45,000 nucleotides of DNA. Origin: Chrysomallon squamiferum (lineage: Eukaryota; Mollusca; Gastropoda; Neomphalida; Peltospiridae). Each line of letters opens with the position of its first letter. Positions within the stretch are counted from its first letter, which is position 1. Location: assembly GCA_012295275.1 (NCBI GenBank), contig CM022670.1, forward strand, positions 8,229,212 to 8,274,211. Reading direction: 5' to 3'. Shown piece by piece: positions 1 to 13,615 of the stretch. Position numbers and translations under genes: made by a program. The notes beneath the pieces were generated by a model. It had not been told where the DNA came from. It saw only the letters and a program-made list of their open reading frames with translations, and ran no database searches.

Positions 1-194
1 GTCTGACTAATCAATAGTAAACCTAAGTGAAAAATATTGTATTTCCTTTGTTATTTCTACAATAGATTTCTAACAATTGTTTTAACTACATGTACTAATT
101 CTCTCAAACATAACGAATAGTTTACAAACAGGTTAATTGTTTTGAATCTTAGAAGCACGAATATACTGAAATACATTTTTCATATACGTATATA

Positions 195-312
195 TGTGTG
201 TGTCTGTGTGTGTGTGTGTGTGTAATTATATTATTACATATGCATATACGTATAAAGACACACAAAACGAAATGTTATACAAAGCATACATACATACATA
301 CATACATACATA
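195..312. repeat. (TG)n and (CATA)n microsatellites
   Basis: TG run at 195-223 and CATA run at 285-312. Confidence 0.9.
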
Positions 313-870
313 AACAGATAAATTACAACACACACACAAAATTCAAAACAAACACGTATTAATTCTTTCAACATTGTTAAAATCAGAAAATGCTACATTA
401 AAAATATACATTAATTTAAAACGAATCGCGAGGAAGTCTACCGTCCAGGTACGTTAATTACAAAGCAAATCTTTGTCGATTTTTGTGTGGAGATTTGAAA
501 CTAATCACGTGTTGCTATCATTAACAACTCGACAAACGAGAAATAACTGATAAAGAAAACTGTCAGTACAAAGTACTCCGTGATTTTAATTCCTGCAAAT
601 AAACTTTTACATTTGTCTCTTTTTGTGCCGAGCATAATGGGAGGGTCACGTGGGGTTGGGCGGATTAGACGCTGACCAGACACTTCCGGTGCGCGTGTCA
701 GTCCGAAATGACGTCACATGATTGATGACTTTTGACACTGGAGTTGTGGTCAACTGCTGACCAGTGGCTAGCGGAATAAATAACTGTAATAGACATCCTT
801 AACTGATAATTATGAAACATATAATTACGTGTCTGAAACAAGTATCTATCAAGTTTTATACTATTACTGT

Positions 871-1101
871 TCGTGTTGCTACTACTACAACAACTACTAC
901 TGTTCGTGTTGCTACTACTACAACAACTACTACTACTACTACGACTGCCACTACAGACTACGACTACGACTACGATTACAACTACGACTACGAGTACTTC
1001 TACTAGTGCTACTACTACTATTACTACTGCTACTACTACTATGACTACTGCTACTACTACTATAACTACTAGTTTGTTTACTACGACTACTACTAATAAT
1101 A
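871..1101. repeat. (ACT)n / (CGA)n trinucleotide block
   Basis: An imperfect ACT block with a gactac/tacgac section. Open frames across it are translated repeat and not genes. Confidence 0.9.
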
Positions 1102-2358
1102 ATACATGTGAACACCTGTGTAAGAAGAAATCAAATTTAAAACAACTCTTTCAAAAATGGGTTTACAGACAATTTGATGAATATTAAAATGAAACAGAAA
1201 TAAAAATCACTGAAGAAAATATATTGAAAAAGAAACAGACTACTTTCACACACATAACGTGCAAAATAAAATCGCAAAAAGTAAAAATAGCAGACAATCA
1301 TGGAGAAAATGGAGAAAATGGGAGAAAAAAAAAAAAAGTCTGAATGAAACACATCTATACCAGCAACAACACCATCGAAAAAGAATGAAACGCATTATAA
1401 ATCGGAAATTGTGGTAAAAGCATCTTGTAATCAAATACTCTCTAATTTTAAACCACTTTCTTAAAATACCGTAGCACATTTTCTTTCAAAAGTAATTCTT
1501 CAAAAGTCGACACAAGTCTTTTGTGTTTGTGTTAATAGTCTTCTAGAAAATACTACCGTTTAAAATAACGTCTTTTTAACACAGTCGTTCAGAATATATT
1601 ATCACACCTGGAACAGTAATCACAAAATTAGCCTAACAGCGCCCCCTGTAAACTTCCTTCCCTCAAGGCAACGGGAAGACTGTCATTTAATTCTCTAGGA
1701 TTTTCTCTCCAAAGAGAATGGTTAGAAAATTACTATTATCATAGCTAATTTGGCTCGACATTTTTTTCGCCTGCAAGGAAGTCTTTTCAACAACTACACA
1801 ACGCCGTTGGTAACGTCGTGGTACATGAAGTTTTTCACCTTAGCGGTGTTTCTGGCCCTTCAATTTGGCTTAACAATTTTAAACAAAAATTTTGCGAATT
1901 TTAAACTGAAATTACAGAGAGAAAATGATACAGATGCCTGCCTTTTGAAACAGAATTTAAGAAAAAAATTCAAGATATTGGATGCGACAGTTTCTTCAGG
2001 ATCAGATTAGAGTTGTCTTTTGTTGACGTGTACAGTGATGATGACGGCGCTGCAAAGTGGATGACCTGGGTTCGGGTTTGTGTCGTGAAGTGTATTGTTA
2101 AACACGATCACCTTTTTAACCAAAACCAGTGGGAACAGAACGTTGGTGAAAAGAACACTGGCTGCTTTCTGTCGCGTTTGTCACTTGTCAGTGCACCACA
2201 AACGTACTTGAGTACCTGGTGCTGATGTCAAACATTTAACTGTTAAAATCATTTTGTTGTCCTCTCATAAAAATCTCTTTAGAAAATATAAATAATAGGG
2301 GAAAAGAAAATGAAAGCAGCTTTGAGAGATTTGTTCTTTTTGTTAATATTCATCTGGG

Positions 2359-2495
<137 letters not shown>

Positions 2496-3301
2496 TATAA
2501 ATGGTAGAGTAATTTCATTAATTTACAAATGTCTGATTTGAGAAGTACTATATCTCTGTCTGTCTGTCTATCTGTCTCTGTCTCTATCCGTTTTCATTCG
2601 TCCACCCTCTCTCTCAATCGAACTGACCGGTCACTTTATAGAGTGACCCTACAACACACGGACATTGTGTTGACCATGCAAACACATACCAGCAGGAAGA
2701 GAAAACCTGTATTGATACGTTCTGATATAGTGTGTTCTAATTTAAACAACCTCTCTGTAATTGATAAACCGTGTTTATCTGTCAAATATACATAATAAAA
2801 ACACAAACCTATATTACACATAACAATGACACCAGGTTTAAATACACGGTGTACCGTAATATTGTCAATAAGGAAACTATAAACGAACATCCTAAATTTG
2901 TGCTGTTTCGATTTTTTTGTTAAAGTTCCATCGGTTTGTTTAGAATACTTAGCGTAGTACATTTCTTATTACAATAATATTTATTGTTGTTTGTTGTTGC
3001 TGCTGTTGTTGTTGTTACAGTTGTATATATTTTGAAATAGTATTATTGTTATTATTTTTGTTGTTGTTATCATTATTGTTGTTGTTGTTGTTACTGCTAT
3101 ACTTATTAACATTATTAGTATTATTTAGATGCTATCTAGTTTAAGTGTAATATTATGATTATGATTAAATGTTTTTAAGAATTATTCTGTATTCGTAGAT
3201 AAAACAATATATACTGTAATGATATTTTAGAAATTGTTATAATTTGTTTAGCAGCTTTAGTAAGAAGAAAAAACAACAACAAAAACAAACAAATAAGTAA
3301 T

Positions 3302-3314
3302 TAAATAAGGATAG

Positions 3315-3353
<39 letters not shown>

Positions 3354-3376
3354 TATATATAAATAAGGATAGATAA
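3302..3376. repeat. Poly(A)33-(AT)n flanked by 17 bp direct repeats
   Basis: The 17 bases at 3302-3318 recur exactly at 3360-3376. Between them lie only a run of about 33 A and a short AT run. The flanks resemble a target-site duplication around a poly(A) tail, as left by LINE-type retroposition, here without an element body. Tandem duplication with A-tract expansion is the alternative. Confidence 0.6.
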
Positions 3377-3542
3377 TTATCTGAAACGAGAAAGAAATAT
3401 ATTATTCATTTTACTTAGCAAATTTCGTTATTAAAGTAAATAATAGTAATGAGTGATTAAATAAATAATATTAATAATACATTTTTCTTGATTCAGAGTA
3501 ATTTGAATACTTATTATTTAACAAGAAATATCTTTACTTAAT

Positions 3543-3553
3543 AAACAAACAAA

Positions 3554-3588
<35 letters not shown>

Positions 3589-3591
3589 AAA
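3543..3591. repeat. (AAAT)n microsatellite
   Basis: About eleven AAAT-type units. Confidence 0.9.
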
Positions 3592-3808
3592 GCATTTCAC
3601 TGTCATATACTTAGTATAGAACAAAAGAACTTACATTAATATATAATTAAATGTGTGTGTGTGTTTATGATGATGATAACAATAACAAAGGCGACAATAA
3701 CAATATACGTAATAACACTAATAAAAACAATGACAACAACAGTACAACTACTGCTACTACAAATAATAAAGAAAAAAATACATATCATTATCAGTTGGCT
3801 TCTTGTAA

Positions 3809-3872
3809 CACACACACACGGACACACACACACACACGGACACACACACACACACACACGTACACACACACA
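3809..3872. repeat. (CA)n with CGGA interruptions
   Basis: CA run broken twice by cggaca and once by cgtaca, suggesting a small higher-order unit. Confidence 0.85.
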
Positions 3873-5103
3873 GTGACAGCTATATTGAAATATATAGATC
3901 AGCCTTTTGACTGGTCCTAGAAATAAACACTATAAACTGACATCACTGACAGCTGTCTGTTTGATTGTGACGTCACGTCGATGAATACATATCAAATGTT
4001 CTTTTTGTTCTGTTAAGTGAACTCCACTTAAATCACGGAATCGAAAAGCAGAAGTCTTTTAACATGCCTGTTTGGCGTGGTGCTCAAGCACTGTACATCG
4101 GGTGAGGTTGCTTTCAGAAACATCACGTTTTAATGGTCAGCAAACAGAAATCACAAAGGAGCATGCGCAGTGGCGCCAAGTGGTTAATTGCAGTTTATGA
4201 AATATGATGTTGGTTCATTTCAACACGCTTTTTGTATTGTTATAAAACATTATAAAAATGTCACGTAAAAGATAACAGGAGATCGATGGTAAAAATTATT
4301 AAGTATATTTATTAATTAATGTTGTTAATATATTACATATATGTATGCGTATGTAATTATAATTATAATTTTGTGTGTATGTGTGTGTGTTATTTTACTT
4401 GTTTATATGTTAGTAAACACAACTGTATTTTGTATTTGAGTTTGTGTGTGCGTGTGCGTGAATATAAATAAGTGATATATATCTTCGACCAGAAAGGCTT
4501 AAACAAACAAACAAACAAACAACAAAAACAAAAAACAAAATTAAAAATTAAAAAAAATTAAAAAAAAATAAAGGAAGAAGAAAAAACAAGATACAAATAA
4601 ATAAAGAAATCGTTTTATATTCTAACCTGCTTTTCTTTCAGTGTCGATCTAAACCGTTTAAAACTGTTTACTTCGTGAATAATTAAAGCGTTCGGTGTAA
4701 TCTACAAAAGCTCTAGGAAATAATGATTACCCACGTGCCTCGTGACATAACGTGGTTTTTATTTAGTTAAACTCGTCATTCTTTGTATTTAAACAGTAAA
4801 CGTTCATCTACGAAGATGAAATGTCTGAGAAAGAAAACATAACACGTACACATCAAAGTTCGTTTTGTGTAGTCATCGAAGTAAAGCAGCTGAGTTTGTA
4901 AAGATTTATTTGTACAATTTTTAAAATATATTTTGCTGAGTCTTATAGTAATTATAATTTTAATTTTGGCGTTATTTAAAATTGATTTGATTATTATGCG
5001 TTTAAAATTAAAATTATTGATAGTTATAGTTAAAAATTGTTTGTTAATATTGTATTATTTATTTGTTTATTGTACATCTTTTTTATTATGTTACTTGTTC
5101 AAA

Positions 5104-5120
5104 TAATAATAATAATAATA

Positions 5121-5154
<34 letters not shown>

Positions 5155-5424
5155 CGATGATGATGATAATGATAGTGACAATGATGAAGATGATAATAAT
5201 AAAAATACAGCTTAGAAGAAAAAAAATGATAATAAGTAGATTAATCAGAAACAGCAGCAACAACAACAACAATGGTAATAATAATAATTATAATAATAAT
5301 GATGATGATGATGATCATGATGATGATAATAATAATAATGATAACAATAATAATAATAAATATACTACTACTACTACTACTACTACTAATAATAATAATT
5401 ATAATGACAACAACAATGATGATG

Positions 5425-5458
<34 letters not shown>

Positions 5459-5481
5459 CGATAATGATGATAACAACAAGT
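5104..5481. repeat. (AAT)/(ATG) trinucleotide block
   Basis: Long mixed AAT, ATG and ACT runs. The 158-residue frame here is entirely repeat-derived. Confidence 0.9.
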
Positions 5482-6074
5482 TACCTATTCGTTTTAACGT
5501 AAAAATGTTCTAAAAACAAATTTAATGTTTTACCTTTCACCACAATCTGATTCACCCTAAACCACCATCCACTCTCTCCCACTCGCCTTCTCTTCCACAC
5601 CCTCTCTTTTAACCCCACCCTTCCTTACCACCCGGTCAGCGACCTCAGCGTGGCGTAAAATAAACATCAAAATCTGTACGTCTTTTTTCGTTAGAGATTT
5701 TCTGATAGTGTTTTGACAGTGTGACAGAAGACGACACGCAATGATAAAAAAAAAAAAAAACTTATGAAACCAATTATAGTCTGTGTCTTTGTTACTGGAG
5801 AGGCAAAGAACCCGCTGTGAGGTGGGGTAACCGAGGGAACACAAAGTACAGCAACAAGGGAACTAATTAGACCGCAGTGAAAGCGGTTATCATGAACTCG
5901 GGGTCCATGGTTGTGATCGTTATAAACTGGTGTGTTTTTTTATACATTTTACTAATGTTATCTGAATCTTGACGAGTTTTGTGAGACTGAAATTTGTGAA
6001 ATAAGAATATAATGTTAGCCCTGAAATTAATAAAGAATACAAATAAAAGAAAAACTAATAGTAATGATAAAAAT

Positions 6075-6197
<123 letters not shown>

Positions 6198-6421
6198 GTG
6201 TTTTCCTGTCTTTTTATATGTCTGTCTCTCTGTATATATTTATGTGTTTTGCGTGTGTCACGTATTTGGTGATAAAACTGAAAAAAATGTTAAGAGAAAT
6301 GATCACGAAAAATATTAAAAATATCAATATAAACATGTTACAATAACAGCAACAGTAACAGCAACAGTAACAGCAGTAGCAACAGCAACAGTAACAGCAG
6401 TAGCAACAACAACAACAAAAA

Positions 6422-7253
6422 TACTATAGAAAAAAGAAATAATAAGTAAAAAAAACTTGTGTATTGTGTTAAAGTACAAGATGTATATTTCTCAGAACTG
6501 TTACATTTTTTTTACAGTAGCTTTGTTCTCATTAACTCCTCGAGTTCCGCGTTTCTTAAAACAAAAGCACGAGTCCCGTGTCACTGGCCCGGTTTGTAAA
6601 TCAACGCTCAGTTTAAGTCCTCGTTAGTTCTTTAATCGGCAAACAGCTCGAGCGATTAATCGTAAATTAGGACGAGACCGTTTTGTTTTACCAGGCCCAA
6701 CATCGACTTGCTGCATCATTCACAACGCGCACGGCAACCAACCACAATCTCAGAGTTGTTCAAGTTTATTCAGGGGACATGCGGGGAGATCGGGGAAACT
6801 TAAATATATGTATTAAAAAAAAACAACGTGAAAGCATGTTGTCACGTCTTGACAAGGCTTAGGGCTTGTTTACGGACAATTTAAAAACAATTAGCAAGAA
6901 CAAAGGTTGTGGCGAGAGGAACAAAACACTTCATTGTTCTCCTTCTGTTTTCTCACAGCTCAGTAAGACTCTCGTCTGGCCGTGCGGTGATTAAGTTTGT
7001 TTCCTGTCGAAGATGTTTTAAGATACGTCGTCCACGTCGTAGGTGTGAGTTGAGATTATCATCCTCGTAACAGCAGCATCGCGATCATTGCTGTCGGCGT
7101 CGGTAGAGAAATTCTTTGACAAGTTGCGATCGTTCTTGGCATCTTCTCGATTGCTGATGACGTTAGAGTGTTGGTGTTGTTGTGGTTGTTGTATGTGCAA
7201 TGCCAGGACTGCTGTGAACTGATGAGTTGATTACAGAAAAGCAGATGCAGTTA

Positions 7254-7257
<4 letters not shown>
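6422..7257. other. Low-repeat island, function unknown
   Basis: About 800 bp with more G+C and almost no microsatellite. It contains the minus-strand frame 7236-7018, rich in Asn, Asp and Ser, with an acceptor-like ag upstream but no partner exon. It could be a regulatory element or a stray exon; nothing decides. Confidence 0.4.

Positions 7258-7285
<28 letters not shown>
7258..7285. repeat. Poly(A) run
   Basis: 28 consecutive A. Confidence 0.9.
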
Positions 7286-7289
<4 letters not shown>

Positions 7290-7770
7290 TGGTTCATGGT
7301 TTTATTTCAGCGTTGTATTTGGATTTATTCTCGTTGTCAATCCAGTTTTCAAATTAGTTTGGTTAGAGACTGAGAAACTGAAAAAACAGAAGTGGAAAAA
7401 CAAACTGAAGAATTTAGGAAAAGAGGTAAAGTAACTTTATATATTATTCTTTTAATAGGTACACAGATATAGCTTTCTAAAACTCCGTCCGTCTGTTAGT
7501 TTGTTTTTTATAACAATGATAATAATTCATCATCATCATCATCAAAATGCTTGAAATTATGGCTTTTGTTCCGCTCAGTTATTATTATTATTATTATTAT
7601 TAATGATATTCATGGTTATATATGTTATTCATGTAATAATCCATTCTCCATTTGAAATATCTGACATAATTTTCTCTTAAGCAATGCCAGACACATTATC
7701 ATCATCAGTCTTGTTTTTTTTTTGGTTTTGGTTTTTTAGAATTATACTAGCTCATGCAATTAAAAACAAA

Positions 7771-7948
7771 CTACTATTAGTACTACTTCTTTTACTACTA
7801 CTATTAGTACTACTACTACTACTGCAACTACTATCACAGCTTCTACAAAAATTGACATTATTACTACTTCTTCTACTACAGCTATTACTACTACTTTTAC
7901 TACCACTACCACGCTGCTACTATTACTATTCCTATTACTACTACTATG
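7771..7948. repeat. (ACT)n trinucleotide block
   Basis: Imperfect ACT/CTA repeats; the Leu-rich frame across it is not a gene. Confidence 0.9.
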
Positions 7949-8608
7949 AATAATAAAAATAACAGCAAGAAGAAAAATAACAAGAAACAGACGGCAACAT
8001 TATTAAATAGTCTTTCTTTTTCTTTGCTTAATTATGTTGTCTGATCTTGGAACATTGAACACACGAAATAATTAACACAGAATGTCATGAATTAACTGTC
8101 AGTCTTAAATCAACACGACGTTTGTGACAAACTGTTAAAAAGGTGACAGAAACAAAACAGACGGACAGACATACTGACACAGTAAGTGGTCAAATTACGG
8201 ACAGCACGCGATTCAGTACTTTGTTATTTGTTGCAGTGGTCAAGCGGAAATAAATTACAATAATTTATGGCTTTGATTTATCGGCCTGAAGAACAAAATC
8301 ATCCTCTGGTTATCGTGTAGTTTCTTGGAAAGGGCAATTGTATGGATAAAACAGCAGTAGAAAAAGAAAAGAAAATCTCACTGTTTTATCGTTTTACTGA
8401 GCGCTTGATGAAAAGTTGGATAAGTTAACTAAATAAATAAATGACGAAGAAAAAATCGAATTAAGAAAAAGAAAAAAGTCCTTTAAAAAAATTAGGAAAA
8501 TAAAGAAAAAAAAAATTACGAAAGATATCGAAACAAAAGAAAACGAAAGGAAGTAAATAAGTAAGTTAATAGAACAGACATCCTTCCATTTACGGAAAAC
8601 CTCAGTAC

Positions 8609-8650
8609 AATGCACAGATCAATGCACAGATCAGTGCACAGATCAATGCA
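8609..8650. repeat. 12 bp tandem repeat, about 3.5 copies
   Basis: Unit aatgcacagatc, repeated with one change (agtgcacagatc in copy 3). Confidence 0.8.
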
Positions 8651-9157
8651 ATGCAAGTAAACAGAGATGCACTTTTAACGTGACGGTCTGATATATTATA
8701 ATTATTATATCATTTCCTATTAGCTATACAACTATTATTATCTAAAATAGATGTATTATAAGAAAAATTATGTTCATATGTATATGTCTATGTAATTTAG
8801 ATGTTTATCTGACTGGCTGACTGTCTGTTTGTCTTTCTATCTTTCTTTCTGTCAGTCTCTATGGTACCTCTTTCATGGCACACATTTCTTTGCTTGTTGA
8901 TAAGTACTCGCCTGGTCGCGAACTCTGTACCTACCAGTCCAAAGTCATATTAATTACGTATCTGGTTCTTTGTAATCACTAATGAATGTAGGAAGTATAT
9001 ATTTCTGTGTTAAATACACATATTTCACCTGTTAAAAAAACGTTTTAATAATATGCATCTTTTTTCTTCCCTTTTTACTTTTGAAATTTTACAGGTTGCA
9101 GGTTGAGATAAGTATTCTGTCATACAAAGACAAGAATGAATAAATTAGATTGATTAA

Positions 9158-9197
<40 letters not shown>

Positions 9198-9291
9198 AAA
9201 TAATTCAAAGAAATAATTTAAAAAAATTAAAATAATAAAGAGTGAAAAAACATATTAAATTTCTTAGGAATTAACATATTTCTTGTTCTGC

Positions 9292-9353
<62 letters not shown>
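9158..9353. repeat. (AAAT)n and (ATT)n microsatellites
   Basis: AAAT run at 9158-9197 and ATT run at 9299-9353. Confidence 0.9.
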
Positions 9354-9355
<2 letters not shown>

Positions 9356-9978
9356 ACCTAACTCGTATTCTTTACACACTCATAAAAACAAATACAAACG
9401 TCTACAAATTCCATGTAAGTTTTCATATGGAGCGAAAAGTTTAATTATTTTAATTACAGAAAATCTCTATATGTTTTAAATGAAATGTTTTTCCTTCCCC
9501 TTTTACTTCAATTTAATTACCAAGAAACACAATATTAAACAAAAGAAGCCAAACAAACATTGTACTGACATCTTGCTTGTTTGAAGCAACTGAATTCAGA
9601 GATATTTTTTTAATGTACACCGTGGTCAGCGCTGGACAAACAATAACAGATGTTTTTTGTGGCTGGTGTCTTCGTTCCTGAAATTTCTTGGAGTCAAACT
9701 GACATCCTCTGACCTTTGCAGTTATTTCCAGAAATGTCATAATTTTAAAAAGTAACATCTATGAGAATTCCTACCCCGGTCACAGCATCTCTCCCTGCCA
9801 GTCAGGTTATCATAACAGATGACAGAACAATCTTTATTTCACAAAAACACACACAGATTTAAATATACACAATATATTTCTTTATTTTAATTTTAGTTTA
9901 AAGTGTTGTCGATTTCATTTGTGTTCGTATCTAGTTATAAACTTCTAAACGTAACTTCATTGACTCATTAACAGCTAT

Positions 9979-10250
9979 CACAACTACTAATACTTCTAAT
10001 ATTACTACAGTTGCTACTACTACTACTATTGCTATAGCTACAACTTTTACTACTATAATTACTACTAGTGCTACTGTTACTCTTTTATTGCTTCTGCTGC
10101 TATAACAACTGCAACAATAGCTATAACTATTCTATTACTACTATTAATAGTAGTAATAATAATAATAATAATAATAAACTACAACTGTTACTACTACTAC
10201 TTCTATATTACTTCTACAACTACGAACAACAACAACAACAGTATCGAAGT
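9979..10250. repeat. Mixed CTA/AAT/AAC trinucleotide block
   Basis: Imperfect trinucleotide runs changing motif along the block. Confidence 0.85.
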
Positions 10251-11917
10251 CAACATCTAAGCATCATCATCATTAATATCTCATTTACATGAAATAATTT
10301 AAATAAGAACGCCAAACAAGGAATTGAGAATTGTTTAAAGCAAACGCCTTCAGAACTTTTTTTTTTTTTTAATTACTGATAATTTCTGAACCCCTGAACC
10401 CATCACTCTCTCACGTCTCGACCCAGTGATATCTGCCTGGTATTGTCTTGTTTTGAAAAGCCTGTATGGAACCACGCCGAGTGACAACTTCTGTTCTTGC
10501 AATATTCATTTCACACCTTCACCTACACACACCGCACCAACATGTTTCTGTCGTTAAAACCCACCTTCCCAATATTCTTTCCCTGACCCGCGTGCCCTCA
10601 GTCACAGCGTGAACCATGTCTACGGACGGTGGGGAAACACCTTTAAAACGACGTCGGAAATCGGATTCGAGGTTTTGAGTATGGTTTCCATCGTCTGTCA
10701 AGGGTTGTGTTTTTTCGTGGTGTTTTTTTAATCTGTGGGGGTGTAATTTGATTTTTCTTCACTGTCACAGCTGAAACTCGTTTTTAATAGTTGTAAGAGC
10801 CAGAGAAAATATTCAGTGTATTGACGTATGTCTAAGTGAAAGCATTGATTGCCGATTGGTAAATAAACCATAATTGGTTGAATAGAACTGCCCGCCTCAC
10901 TCGGTCTTTTTCTTTTTAAATCTCACTTTATTTTGCTCTTTCTCTCTTTCTCTCTGTCAATCTGTCTATCTCTTTTTCTTTCATTCTCTATCTCTCTGTG
11001 TCTCTAATACAGTCATTGTCAAATGATTTAATACTTTAAGATTAAGATTTCTATTTAGCCATTTATCTACCTTTCTACAGATCCTTCACATCCATTACAT
11101 ACGTTTCCATATTTCCCAATCTTTTCCCTGCTACATCCATCCGTCAGTCCTTCGATTCATTCATGCATCCGTCCATTCACCCGATACAAGCACGTTGAAA
11201 GCTTTAGTGGCTAAACATATTTAAAATCCATCTCCGGCTTTTAATACGAAGTCAGATATTTTCAAACACTCGGCTTTACAGCGTGCCAGCTCTCTTTCAT
11301 TTTCGCACCACCCGATACCTGCATAACAATGCTGTATGTGGTAAATACATTATTAACTACTTCACCTCTATCTCTTCATCCTCCCCAGTAAACAAAAGGC
11401 CCAGCAGAGTCAAAAAATACTCGGGAAACCCTTGGCTTTATCTGTACATCAAATCTGAATAGAGAAGATCGCTGTATTTCATTAGCTCAGGCAGATGTAC
11501 ACGTTTGAGTAACAACAGTGGACTAAAGTAGTCAGCTTAGCATTGTTGACGGAGATGATACCCAAACCCGATTCCAAAGATTATTTCTGGTTCATGTCCC
11601 AACATTTCTTCGCTACACTCGTTCACATCGGGGTCATCGGTTAGCCATTTGTTTGCAAGGAAAAGGGGCGAGCAAGTTCCCTTACCACCGCGGATAGGGT
11701 GATCTCCCTCGTTTTGGAGCTCTTTTTTCAAAAGAAACACACGATTTGAGAAGAGGCTATCGACCGTAGAAATAATTATGCTATCAGCGGCTAATTCCTT
11801 TTTTTTTTTTTTTTTTTATTATCGTAAAGAGGGACACATGTATTACTGAGTGGGATTCGGGGTGACAGGGGATTGGGGGACTAATTTCAATGAGCGAGAT
11901 GTTTGAAGATTCCCGAG

Positions 11918-12893
11918 AAGTAATTGTAAACAAAATGAACGATGTTTGACAATGAGTTGATTGCGCTCGCTTTCTCCGAATATTAACCTAGTTTGTAGCG
12001 ACATAAAAATGCAAATTTAAACCAGCCGGTGACATGCTTAAATCCTAGATACACTTTTACTGAGTAAAACGGGTATTTATAACATTTCGGTATTTAAATT
12101 AACCAACTGGATGACATGGTTAACACCTAGAAATTCTTTTCTTTGTAAAACGGGTATTTACGGCATTCCGGTTTCACGGTTAATCCTAAGTATATAAAAG
12201 ATAACAAACTTTGAATTTTTTTTTTTTTTTCACTCTTTATTCGTCTTCGTTTCTTCTCAGTTTCTTTATCCTTTATCTGTGATCCCCTTTTTCCACCTGT
12301 GTTATATTTTATTGATAAACGTATACATATCATCATCATTATTGCAACTGAACAATATTAAAAATATTTGTTAATTTCTCCCTATATCCTTTTTATCATC
12401 TGTGTGAAATATGTTTTCACGGGGTAAATATATTGATATAAACTTGATATGAAAGACATTTAACAGTAAAAATATCTTATTTGAGAAAATTTCGAAAACA
12501 AATAAAAATGAATGACTCTATAAATAATGTTTTTCATATTTAAATGTTTGAAGGACTTTGAATGAAATGACAACACAGAAAAGATTAAGTGGAATTTGGG
12601 ACATAATTTTAATTATTTTAAAAAGTATATATATAAAAAAAAGAAAAAAAATATAAAGTATTTTGACAAGAAAGTAATACCTTTGTTTCAGAACGTCATG
12701 ATGTCATCTGTTACGTTAATTTAAATAGTAAAATATTATATATTCCCGTTTTACTCAGTAAAAGTGTATCTAGGATCAAAACATGTCACCGGCTGGTTTT
12801 AAATTTGTAATTTTATGTCGCTACAAATTAGGTTAATATAGAAAAAAGCGAGCGCAATCAGCTCATTGTCAAACATCGTTCATTTTATTACTT
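11918..12893. mobile_element. Inverted-repeat element, about 976 bp (MITE or foldback-like)
   Basis: The left arm (11918-12117) and right arm (12701-12893) are reverse complements over nearly 200 bases with few mismatches. Shared blocks include aaaatgaacgatgtttgaca, gattgcgctcgctt, gtagcgacataaaa, agccggtgacatg and cttttactgagtaaaacggg. The outer ends share AAGTAAT / ATTACTT. The 583 bp spacer has no recognisable transposase; its longest frame (12127-12339, minus) is low complexity. I see no clear target-site duplication. A non-autonomous DNA transposon fits best; a simple inverted duplication is the alternative. Confidence 0.7.
12016..12180. repeat. Diverged 81 bp tandem repeat in the left arm
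   Basis: Two units with a period of about 81 bp: accagccggtgacatg (12021) against accaactggatgacatg (12102), and acgggtattta (12069) against acgggtattta (12150). A third partial unit begins near 12175 (acggttaatcctaagta). Confidence 0.6.
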
Positions 12894-13385
12894 TTCTTTC
12901 TCTTCTTTCAATCTTTCCTTTCTTTCTTTCCAAGAGATTAAAAAAAAAAAAAAAAAGCATCCTCTTTACATTTAAATTTACTCGTTTAATCGGAATCGAC
13001 ATTTACAGCAACAACTGACATCATTGAAATCACTCCATCTCTTTAAGCTTTCGTTTCCAAGCATTCAAGCAGATGTACACAGATTTCTGATCGTCTAGAC
13101 CGAGTGGAAGGTTTGTCAGAGTCGGAGCCGTGGTTTGTTGGCTAATACAGCGTGTTTACACGACCAAAGCTTTGGATACAGTGTAATCTGTTTTCAATCA
13201 GATACCTGTCTTCACACCTGTCAGGTAAAGTTCCAGGTACACGCAGTATGTCCAGACACACCTGCTGCTTACCTGTGAAGGTGCTGTCAGTTCAAAGTGT
13301 TATCAGCAAAACATTTCGAAAATAATATTTCGTTACAATGCCAAAGTCGTTTATCTTTAAAATAATAAATCATGTTCAGACAGTA

Positions 13386-13445
<60 letters not shown>

Positions 13446-13615
13446 TAATAAAAATAATAATAATAATATCAATGATGATGATGATTATCATGATCATGAT
13501 GATAATAATAATAATGATGACGATAATAAAAACAATAATAACACTAATAATAGTAACAGTGACAATAAAAAATATAAAATATAAATAAATAATAATATTA
13601 ATAATAATCTTCAAA
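13386..13615. repeat. (AAT)n block
   Basis: A perfect AAT run at 13387-13441 passing into imperfect AAT/ATG sequence. Confidence 0.9.

Larger units (their letters stand above)
7949..11917. other. Intergenic, mixed repeats and unique DNA
   Basis: Unique stretches at 7980-8600, 8650-9110, 9360-9970 and 10300-11917. The 11537-11740 minus-strand frame of 67 residues, preceded by GC-richer sequence, is the least repeat-like frame here but matches nothing I know. Confidence 0.5.

Noticed and set aside
5037-5513. 158-residue open frame rich in Met, Asn and Asp
   Set aside because: It is translated AAT/ATG microsatellite; composition follows the repeat and no domain is present.
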